Assembly: GCA_001275005.1 (NCBI GenBank) | Contig: JWZX01001221.1 | Location: 1 to 11,500 of the forward strand | Length of the DNA stretch: 11,500 bases | Source: Chrysochromulina tobinii | Lineage: Eukaryota; Haptophyta; Prymnesiales; Chrysochromulinaceae | Direction of reading: 5' to 3' | Part shown: one piece after another, positions 1-6,611 of the stretch | How positions within the stretch are numbered: position 1 is the stretch's first letter | Layout: each line of letters starts with the position of its first letter | Notes under the pieces: model-generated | Database searches by the model: none | The model's input: only the letters and a program-made list of their open reading frames with translations | What the model was told of the DNA's origin: nothing | Made by a program: the position numbers and the translations under genes

Positions 1-127
1 AGGATGGCATTTGTTGAGTTCGGCATAGCATGACTCGTCGCCTTAGCTAGAGACCGGTTTGGTTTCTTTCTAACAAGTCGATTACCCCTCGAAAAAAATC
101 ACTTCCGCTTTCGCACTCAGGGGCGAC
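1..127. other. 3' flank of the ABC ATPase gene
   Basis: This stretch lies downstream of the minus-strand ABC gene stop codon (128-130). It is AT-richer than the genes and contains a short A-run near 90-100. I see no ORF, RNA gene or repeat in it. It probably holds the 3' UTR and intergenic DNA. Confidence 0.5.
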
Positions 128-2435
128 TCAACTCAGGCGAGCCTCCTCGTACGCTTTCCTCTCTCCGCAGAAGGCGACGTGGCCGCCCTTTTTCAGCAGC
201 AACACGTGCGTGACGCACGGCAGCACCTCCTCGTAGTGGTGAGTAATGTACACGAGGCCGGTGCCGGTGGCGGCGCACACTTGCTGCACGGTGGCGAGCA
301 GCCGTTTGCGATTGAGCAGGTCAAGGCCCTGCGCGGGCTCATCCAGAACCAGGATCCTTGGGCGCGCCACGAGCGCCGCCGCGAGCAGCACCATCTTCTG
401 CTCGCCCTGTGAGAGTGCACGAAATGGACGCTGCAGCAGCCCATCGTCGAGCCCGAGCCAGCGGTAGACGGCGGGGATGAGGGCAGCATGCGATTCCTTG
501 TCCTCACCGTCCGCAGCGGGGGCTTCGACGAGGCTGCTGGCAAGCGTCTCGGAGCTCGCCAGGCTCAAGTGTACCTCTGTGCTGAGCCATCCGACCCCTC
601 TGCGTCGCGGGGCTGGTGCACGAGCCCCCTCCTGCTGCGCCTCCCCCTCCGACTCGACGGCCAAAGGGGTATGCGAATGCGACTCGGATGGTGGGGGAGG
701 GGGGGGAGCGCCTACGTCAGGAGGAGCAGAGACGATCTTGGATCGTGCCAGATCATCTCCATGGGATCTGGCCAGATCATCTCCAGCACCTCTCTGCCTC
801 AGAAGCATACGCCTCTCCGATGCATCGCCTCTGCTGTAGGCCGGGTGCAGGAAAGCTTTGGGCTTGTTGGCCGCGAGGCCGTCGGGCGTGCTCGTCGGTA
901 CAGAGGCTGACGCCACCGGCCGCGTCCACGTGGTCACCTTGTCCTTCTCGTGCCGGTAGTAAACGCGCCCGTTCTTGTCGCTTGTGTGCGCTGTCCATCC
1001 TTCGGGCAGCTCGGTGGCCGATGCCGCTGCAGCGCTGCCCGCGCTTCCTGCGCTGCCTGTGCTGCCTGTACTGCCCGTGCCGCCCATGCTGCCCGTGCTG
1101 CCCACGCCGAGCACGCGCAGCACGCCAGCCGCCCCTTGGGTCGCGAGGTCGGGTCGCACTAAGAGTCGGCTCAACGTACTCTTTCCTGCGCCATTGCCGC
1201 CGGCGATGAGCCAGTGCTCCCCTGGACGGACTACCCAGTCCAGCCCCTCGAGCAGCACATGCTCGCCCCTCTGCACACGAAGGCCACGGGCCTCGACCAG
1301 AAGCGCTCCGCCCTCGCCACCGCCGCCCTCGCCAACGCCGCCCTCGACACCGCTGGCCTCGCCACCGCCGCCCTCGCCACCACCGCCCTCGACACCGCCG
1401 CCACCACCGCTGCTTCTGCTTCTGGCCTGCGGCGCTCTCCACACCGCAGCCACCTCTTCTAGCGTGGGCGGCGGTGGCAGCCGCAGCATCGCCCCATCAT
1501 TTAGGCCGAGGGCCAGATCCAGCAGCGAGGCGGCGGCCATCCCCTTGGGGCGTCGGACGGTGTTCAGCCCGCCGCCGGCGCCGAAGAAGCTCACCGTCGC
1601 GACCTCGTCGACAATCTCCTCGGCACGCTGGGTGATGAGAAGCACCTGCTCAGAGATGTGATCAATGGCGATCAGTGGCGATCAGTGGCAATCAGCGGCG
1701 GTCAAGGCACTCGGCACGCAGGGTGGCGAATCGTCGCACCTGCGTGTGCGCCGTCGCGGACGCGCTCACACCCTGGATGAGCAGAGGGCTGAAGCCCTTG
1801 AGCGTGGTCGAGATGATCTCGGCGAGCATCGAACGCGAAGGCACATCGAGCCCATCAAACGCGTTGTCGAGCACGAGCAACGACGGACGGCTCGTGAGCG
1901 CGCGGGCGATGAGCACTTTGCGTATCTCGCCCGTCGAGAGTGTTGCAACTGGTCGGTAGAGCAAATTGTACAGACCGAAGCGCACGATCAGAAACTTGGC
2001 CGCCGCGCTCAGGTGCGAACGTGTCGAGAGTGCTTGGTACACGGTGCCGCCCTCGGCGAGCAGCGCCTCGTGCGATTCAAAGGAGACCAGGCTCACCGAC
2101 TTCGGCGTCCAGCCCTCGCGCCGCTCAATCCGACCGCGACGCACAAAATTGTCACGCTCGCTGGAGCCCAGTGCTTGCGCAATCAGCGTCTTACCAAGCC
2201 CATTGCGGCCCAACAGCGCGTGGCCGCCAGCAGACACCGGCCCGACTCTCAGGTCCAGAGGCGCTGTGCGTTGGGAGGAGCCGGCGAATGCGAGTTCTGC
2301 GCCGTCCAGTGTTACCAACGGAATTTCCGGCGGCCCTTTACTCACGCTGGTAGTGACGAGCGTGCGCTGGAGACATGGTCGGGTGAGGAGCATCGATCTC
2401 GATGCGCGGACGGCGCTCACTTGACCTGTCACCAT
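128..2435 (-). CDS. Tandem ABC ATPase (ModF/PhrA-like) with a WW domain inserted in the second ATPase domain; two exons
   Basis: Two exons, 2435-1740 and 1645-128, give 737 residues. Domain 1 has Walker A GRNGLGKT (76-83), signature LSTGE (166-170) and Walker B LLVLD (186-190). Domain 2 has Walker A GGNGAGKS (381-388), signature LSQGE (643-647), Walker B ILVLDE (663-668) and an ITHH switch (about 699-702). No membrane segments are visible, which fits soluble tandem ATPases of the ModF/PhrA group. Domain 1 appears degenerate: Asn191 replaces the catalytic Glu after Walker B, and Gln238 replaces the switch His. Domain 2 keeps both residues. Between the Walker A helix and the Q-loop region ([10 protein letters not shown], 583-592) sit about 170 extra residues: Gly/Ser repeats, a WW domain (444-476, Trp449 and Trp472, 23 apart, with a closing Pro) and a Pro6 tract. 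A Gly/Glu linker joins the two domains. The start is uncertain: Met15 (2393) would give a basic, Ser/Thr-rich N-terminus that could target mitochondria. Cellular role unknown. Confidence 0.8.
747..784 (-). repeat. 24-bp tandem duplication in the ABC coding sequence
   Basis: GCCAGATCATCTCC occurs at 747-760 and again at 771-784 on the plus strand, a 24-base period. It encodes two copies of GDDLARS(H/K) in the WW-containing insert. Confidence 0.8.
914..1012 (-). other. Segment encoding the WW domain
   Basis: The segment encodes about 33 residues beginning ELPEGW and ending TTWTRP. It has the two signature Trp residues 23 apart, a central aromatic pair (VYYRH) and a closing Pro. WW domains bind proline-rich peptides. 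It is in frame with both the upstream and downstream parts of ABC domain 2. Confidence 0.85.
1028..1105 (-). repeat. Gly-Ser-Thr/Ala in-frame repeat preceding the WW domain
   Basis: GST and GSA triplets encoded by 9-bp-like units form a flexible spacer. The spacer connects domain 2 of the ABC protein to the inserted WW domain. Confidence 0.65.
1307..1411 (-). repeat. Gly/Glu-rich in-frame minisatellite (interdomain linker)
   Basis: Imperfect GGGGE / GVEGG units form the linker between the two ABC domains. At DNA level they are degenerate CCGCCCTCG-type units. The same composition opens a long Pro/Ser-rich frame on the other strand, which is a shadow. Confidence 0.7.
1646..1739 (-). other. 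Intron of the ABC gene (94 bases)
   Basis: The donor is CAG|GTGCGA (exon ends at 1740) and the acceptor is GAGCAG|GTG (exon resumes at 1645); both junctions are phase 0. Splicing bypasses the in-frame TGA at 1692-1694. It joins ...ATAHTQ to [11 protein letters not shown], exactly where an ABC domain needs its switch-loop strand. The intron contains four 10-bp tandem units. Confidence 0.75.
1661..1700 (-). repeat. Four 10-bp tandem units inside the ABC intron, each carrying a branch-point-like motif
   Basis: On the plus strand the units are ATCAATGGCG, ATCAGTGGCG, ATCAGTGGCA and ATCAGCGGCG. On the transcribed strand each contains CTGAT or TTGAT, which fits the eukaryotic branch-point consensus yTnAy, at about 15-55 nt from the acceptor. 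Confidence 0.7.
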
Positions 2436-2672
2436 GAGAGTCCGATGAGGTCGCGCGGGATTTCGTCAGTGTCCATATTCATTAGCCTCTTGGCGTGTGT
2501 CTTCCCAACGTGGGGAAAGTTTGGCAGGGCGAATGCGATTGTTGTCCGCCGCGGCGCGGCGGCGGCGACGTTTCGCAAGTTTTGGGGGTCACCGACGGCG
2601 TGTGCTTGTCGTCGGCTTTGACGTGGCAAGGTCGCAGCGTCGAGCGCTCCTACTCAGGGACAGTCCATCTCG
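2436..2672. promoter_or_regulatory. Divergent intergenic region between the ABC and Canopy genes
   Basis: These 237 bases separate two genes transcribed away from each other, so both promoters must lie here or overlap the 5' ends. I see no clear TATA box. A minus-strand reading frame of 66 codons (2629-2429) runs through it and ends in TGA just after the proposed ABC start codon. It could be an upstream ORF or chance. Confidence 0.45.
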
Positions 2673-3532
2673 ATGCCTCGCCGCTCCATCGCGGTGGCTT
2701 GCTGGCTGGTGAGCGCCGCCTCGGCGGTGTTTCTCGAAGGCTTCGACCAGAAGGATGTCGACTGCGCTGCGTGCATGGCCGTGGGTGACGAGCTCACACG
2801 CGCATTGCTCAAGGAGAAGGCATCGCAAAACCTCGACCTACAATCACACAGGGTGCGCGCCCCCGCACGCGCCGCAGCGCTCGCCACACACGGCGCGCGC
2901 GCCATGTCGGCTTTTTTTTCTCACTCGTGGGCGTTCCGCGGCGCAACCTGCTCCTCTGCTCTTCTCGACAGGATCGACGTGCGGGCAAGGCCGCAAAGAT
3001 TATCGATTACAAGATGAGCGAGCTGCGCGTCATCGAGGTGATGGAGAATGTGTGCCCTGCGATGGCAGACTATGGTCATTTCAACACCCAGCCTTTCCAA
3101 TCCGTCCTCATCAAGAAGGACCAGCCCAGCCGGGGCACGCCGTACTTTCAGCGCGTCAACAATGGTGGCGGCGACACGTCGATCACCATCAGCGGCACGG
3201 GGCTCTCCGATCTGAACAGCATCACCGGTCGCCAAACGCGCGACGAGCTCCGCCGGCACTGCGACGCGATCCTCGAAAACAACGAGGAGGATGTCACCGA
3301 GCTCATCCGCGGCGGTCTCGACGAGCCGGAGACGATCGGCAAGAGGTTGTGCATCGACACTGCGAGCCAGTGCACCGAGCAGCAGATCAGCAAGATCCCG
3401 AAAGAAGCGCGGCTCGCGGGGCTCAAGCTTCCGGGTATGGAGGAACCGGAGATCGAGCTGCCGCCGGCGCCGAAGCTCAAGAAGACGAACAAAAAGTCGA
3501 AAAAGAAGAAGGCGGGCAAGGATGAGCTCTGA
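2673..3532 (+). CDS. Canopy-family (saposin-like) ER protein with C-terminal KDEL; two exons
   Basis: Exons 2673-2852 and 2972-3532 join in phase 0 to give 246 residues. The N-terminus is a secretory signal peptide (basic MPRR, then a hydrophobic stretch to about residue 19). Six cysteines in the mature part (31, 34, 88, 157, 187, 194) match the Canopy pattern: an initial CxxC (DCAAC), a Cys after the KIIDYKMSELRVIEVMENVC helix, and a final C-x6-C. The tail is strongly basic (KKTNKKSKKKK) and ends in KDEL, the ER-retrieval signal, as in Canopy proteins. In animals, family members act in the ER as chaperones or co-chaperones for folding and surface delivery of receptors; the algal substrate is unknown. 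The two exons share one reading across the splice, which supports the model. The gene is divergent from the ABC gene and the next gene starts 126 bases after it. Confidence 0.85.
2853..2971 (+). other. Intron of the Canopy-like gene (119 bases)
   Basis: The donor is AGG|GTGCGC and the acceptor is CGACAG|GATCGA; phase 0. An eight-T pyrimidine tract lies near 2912-2919, well upstream of the acceptor. The donor begins GTGCG, as in the ABC intron. Confidence 0.8.
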
Positions 3533-3658
3533 GCTATGGTATGCTTATCAGTCGTAACCGCGTGAAACGAATTGTTGGTAACATTGTATTTGATGTGTAA
3601 TCAATCTCGAAGCAATCTGCGCTCGCGGCTCCACCCCGACGCTGGCGGGGGAGCGACG
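3533..3658 (+). other. Short intergenic gap (Canopy 3' end, coiled-coil gene 5' end)
   Basis: These 126 bases must hold the 3' UTR of the Canopy-like gene and the 5' leader or promoter of the next one. TGTAA at 3596-3600 resembles the polyadenylation signal of some algae; this is weak evidence. An in-frame ATG at 3593 could add 22 residues to the next protein but would bury its signal peptide. Confidence 0.4.
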
Positions 3659-6382
3659 ATGGCCTTGTGGAAGCTGCTGCTTGCGCTTGCCGGCGCATGC
3701 GTGCACGGATTCGGCGTGCCGACAATCACACCTACGCCTTACGTGGTCCAACAGATGGCCTTTGCGTCGGAAGCCGTGCAGAAATCGTCTTGGGACGCAC
3801 ATCGGTCTCTCATCTTCCCATCCATCAGTCTCGCAGCAAATCAAGACCTGAGCGCCATCAAGCTTCACGCGCCACTAAAGAAGACGGACTATCCTCTGCT
3901 GAGCTCCCAGGTCGATGAAGAGACGCTCAACGTCGACAAATTTCTGAGCTCGCTCCCTTTGCTGAGGGAGAAGCTGGCTGGGGCGACGCCTGCTGCCCAG
4001 CCCATTCTGTCCTCCAGAGGAGCTGCAAGAGGAGTGGATATTTACGAGGTGCCAAAACGGGTGGCGAGTCCCGTTGACTTGGACAAGGAGCTCGAGACGA
4101 TGCGCGAGCAACTAGCGGCGAAGCAGGCTGAGCTACAAGCAGTCGCCGCCGCGAGGTCTCGTGTGGCGGCTGCAGCAGCGGAGGCGACCGCGGCTGAGAA
4201 GGCGGCATCAGAGGCAACGGCTACTGAAGAGGCGGTAGCGGAGCCAGCGGAGCCAGCGGAGCCAGCGGAGCCAGCGGAGCCAGCGGAGCCAGCGGAGCCA
4301 GCGGAGCCAGCGGAGCCAGCGGAGCCAGCGAAAGCAGCAGAGGCGGCGGCTGCCGAACCGGCACGCATCGAGGATGCACACATCGATGCAGCACGCGAGG
4401 CCGAGGCACGCGAGGCCGAGGCACGCGAGGCCGAGGCACGCGAGGCGATGGCACGGCAGCTTTCGGAGCAAAAGGTGCGTGAGCTCGAGGCTGCACAGCG
4501 CGAGGCCGTCGAGGCGGAGGCGGCCGCAGAGGTGAAGGTGAAGGCGGAAGCCAAGGCGAGCGCAAATGCCGAGAAGGCGGCGTTGGAGGAGGCGCGGGCA
4601 GCAGCGGAGGTGGAGGCGAGGGCGAGGGCTGAGGCTGAGGCGACGACGGAGGCGGAGGCTACGGCGGAGGCCGCGAGGAAAGCGGTGGCGGCGAACGAGG
4701 CGGCGAGGGCGGAGGAGCAGCAGGCGGCCGTTGTGGAACGGGAGGCGCGCGAGGCAGCCGATGCGGCGGCCGACGCCGCGGCGAAGGCGGAGCTCAAAGT
4801 GGTGGCGGCCGAGGTGGTGGCACGGGAGGCGTCGGTTCCGGAAGAGGCTCTCGGGGAGGCACAGCGACGGATGATGGAACTGGAGGCGGCCCAACTGCAG
4901 GCGGTGCAGGCAGAGACGGCGCGGCTCGAAGCGGCGGAGGCGGCCAAAGTAGAACGGGAGGCTTCCCTTGAGGCGGCGGAGGCCGAGGCGAGGGCAATGG
5001 ACGAGGCACGAGCGGCGCAAGCGCGGGCGGTTGAGGAGAGTCGCCGAGCTGCCGAGAGGGCCGCCGCCCAAAGAGATGCAGCCGAACGTGCGGCTGCGGA
5101 GCGTTTAGCTGCGGAGCGGGCGCGAGTGGAACGCATCGCAGCCGCAGAGGCGGCGGCGCAGGCCGAGGCGCGTGTACAGGTGAAGCTCAACGAGGCGCTC
5201 GCCATGACCAAGGAGGCCCAACTGGCGGCCATGAGCGCCAGGGAAGCAGCCACAAGTGCGCGAGCGGCGGCGGAGGAGGCTAAGGTGGAGGAGCGGCTTC
5301 GGCAGTTGCAGGCGCGCCTCGAGGGCAAGCTTGACGAGCTGGGCGCGAAGCTCGAGCGGCTGGATGCGGATGAGCGGGCGGCCGAGGCGGCGGCGGTTGA
5401 GCGGGCAGAGGCCCAGGCGCGCGCCGAGGCGGAGGCGCGGGCGCGGGCGCAGGAACAGGCGGCGGCCGAGCGGGAAGAGGCCGAGCGGGCGGCGGCCGAG
5501 AAGGCGGCGGCGCAGGCGGCCGCGCAGGCTGAAGAGGAAGCGCAGAACAAGGCGGACGAAGAGGCGAGGGCGAAGGCGAAGGTGGAGCGTCGGGAGAGGG
5601 CCAAGGCACGTGCCGAGCAGTCACGAGCCAAACTTTCGGAGAGGCTCGTGAGTCTTCAGCAGGCCGTCCTCAAACCCGCACTCGGGGCGCTCCGCGAAAC
5701 GTCCCCGGAGCTCGAGAAGAAGCTCACTGAAGAGGTCGCACCGCAACTCCAGCGTGGAGTTTCGTCAGCCGTCCAAGCCACACAGCGAAGCCTGCAGGAG
5801 GCTGAACCCCCGCTGCGACAGTTGGCTGGCCAGCTCGACACGCTCAAACAGTCCACGGTGGAGGCCGGAAAGCAGCAGCTGGTCCCGATTCTCAAAGATG
5901 GCGTGCAGACGGCGAACGAGGCGCTGCAGAGGGCATTGCAGCCGCTCACCGATCAGATCGAAGACGCTTTGGACTGGCTCGGCGCGCCGACGGCGCTCAA
6001 GACGGCGCTCGCCCGTGCGTCCTGGGTCCTGCTCTTGCCGCTACTGTTCACACTGCTCGAGGCGCTCAAGCCGGTGCTGCTGCCCGCTCTCGCTGCGCTC
6101 GTGGTGCTGCTCGGGCTGGGGGCCGCCTCGAAGCTCTCGCTGCAGTTCCCACAGCTAGGCGAGCCGCTTGACATCTTCCTTAAGGCGAGTGCCTTCGTCG
6201 GTGGCACCGTGCTCGTGGTCTCCACGCTGCGGAGCGCTGCGCTCTTCCTCTCGGGTGCCCGAGAGCCCGCGCGGCGGCGGCGGCTGAAGGCCAAGGGAGA
6301 CGCGGAGGAGCTGGGTGAGGAGGAGCGCCGAAGGACCCTCGTGCGCAGGATCGAGGAGCGCAGGAGAAGGCGTCGACTTTAG
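3659..6382 (+). CDS. Large Ala/Glu-rich coiled-coil protein with signal peptide and C-terminal membrane segments; function unknown
   Basis: This protein has 907 residues and I do not recognise a named family. The start at 3659 is chosen because MALWKLLLALAGACVHGFG is a clean signal peptide. The following stretch (VPTITPTPYVVQ...) is poor in acidic residues and could be a transit peptide, so plastid targeting is possible. From about residue 140 to 680 it is almost entirely Ala/Glu/Arg, predicted as a very long helix or coiled coil. It includes about ten AEP units (194-223) and AREAE units (245-264). Residues about 680-785 form amphipathic helices with few low-complexity runs. Hydrophobic segments lie at about 789-800, 805-823 and 843-864, followed by an Arg-rich tail (RRIEERRRRRRL). 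An ER, plastid-envelope or other endomembrane tether or scaffold is plausible. Large antisense frames here reflect the GCG/GAG codon bias. Confidence 0.75.
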   Translation: MALWKLLLALAGACVHGFGVPTITPTPYVVQQMAFASEAVQKSSWDAHRSLIFPSISLAANQDLSAIKLHAPLKKTDYPLLSSQVDEETLNVDKFLSSLPLLREKLAGATPAAQPILSSRGAARGVDIYEVPKRVASPVDLDKELETMREQLAAKQAELQAVAAARSRVAAAAAEATAAEKAASEATATEEAVAEPAEPAEPAEPAEPAEPAEPAEPAEPAEPAKAAEAAAAEPARIEDAHIDAAREAEAREAEAREAEAREAMARQLSEQKVRELEAAQREAVEAEAAAEVKVKAEAKASANAEKAALEEARAAAEVEARARAEAEATTEAEATAEAARKAVAANEAARAEEQQAAVVEREAREAADAAADAAAKAELKVVAAEVVAREASVPEEALGEAQRRMMELEAAQLQAVQAETARLEAAEAAKVEREASLEAAEAEARAMDEARAAQARAVEESRRAAERAAAQRDAAERAAAERLAAERARVERIAAAEAAAQAEARVQVKLNEALAMTKEAQLAAMSAREAATSARAAAEEAKVEERLRQLQARLEGKLDELGAKLERLDADERAAEAAAVERAEAQARAEAEARARAQEQAAAEREEAERAAAEKAAAQAAAQAEEEAQNKADEEARAKAKVERRERAKARAEQSRAKLSERLVSLQQAVLKPALGALRETSPELEKKLTEEVAPQLQRGVSSAVQATQRSLQEAEPPLRQLAGQLDTLKQSTVEAGKQQLVPILKDGVQTANEALQRALQPLTDQIEDALDWLGAPTALKTALARASWVLLLPLLFTLLEALKPVLLPALAALVVLLGLGAASKLSLQFPQLGEPLDIFLKASAFVGGTVLVVSTLRSAALFLSGAREPARRRRLKAKGDAEELGEEERRRTLVRRIEERRRRRRL
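4238..4330 (+). repeat. 9-bp minisatellite (GCGGAGCCA), ten exact copies, encoding AEP units
   Basis: The units start every 9 bases from 4238 to 4319 without substitution, plus a trailing GCG. Exact copies suggest recent expansion. The repeat is in frame and lengthens the helical or extended region of the coiled-coil protein without breaking it. Confidence 0.95.
4391..4450 (+). repeat. 15-bp tandem repeat encoding AREAE units
   Basis: GCACGCGAGGCCGAG occurs three times exactly (4391, 4406, 4421), followed by a variant unit ending GCGATG (4436-4450). Confidence 0.9.
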
Positions 6383-6611
6383 TGATGGCGCGCACCGTTT
6401 GGGCTACCGTATACATCTTACATGGCTGTCTCCACCGACATCTCTGGCATAATCATCATCGGATTCCATCGGACAACAGACATCCGGAGGAGATCCAGGC
6501 TTAGGATTAGAGTGTTCTACATTCTAGTTCACACTTTATTCACACCTATGCGGCGTCACACCATGCGACATACCCATGTAGGCATGTAAAGGGTTCCCTA
6601 TTGGGCTATCG
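6383..6611 (+). other. Intergenic region between the coiled-coil and NHL genes
   Basis: These 229 bases are noticeably less GC-rich than the flanking genes and hold no credible ORF. TGTAA at 6585-6589 is a weak poly(A)-signal candidate for the coiled-coil gene. The promoter of the NHL gene should lie here, but I see no recognisable core element. Confidence 0.4.

Noticed and set aside
975-1661. 228-codon plus-strand frame rich in Pro/Ser over the ABC gene
   Set aside because: It is antisense to Gly/Glu and Gly/Ser repeats of the ABC protein, and it also runs through the intron. The ABC motifs on the other strand are decisive.
1665-2621. 318-codon plus-strand frame over ABC domain 1
   Set aside because: It is antisense to Walker A, the signature and Walker B of domain 1. 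Its composition is atypical and it has no recognisable domain.
3572-3658. N-terminal extension of the coiled-coil protein to 3572 or 3593
   Set aside because: 3572 is a TTG. Starting at ATG 3593 would put 22 polar residues before a clear signal peptide that begins at 3659.
4042-5631. 529-codon open frame on the minus strand (Ser/Ala/Arg-rich), and a 287-codon one at 4208-5071
   Set aside because: They are antisense shadows of the GCG/GAG-rich coiled-coil repeat region. They have no domain content, and the plus-strand protein has a signal peptide and membrane segments.
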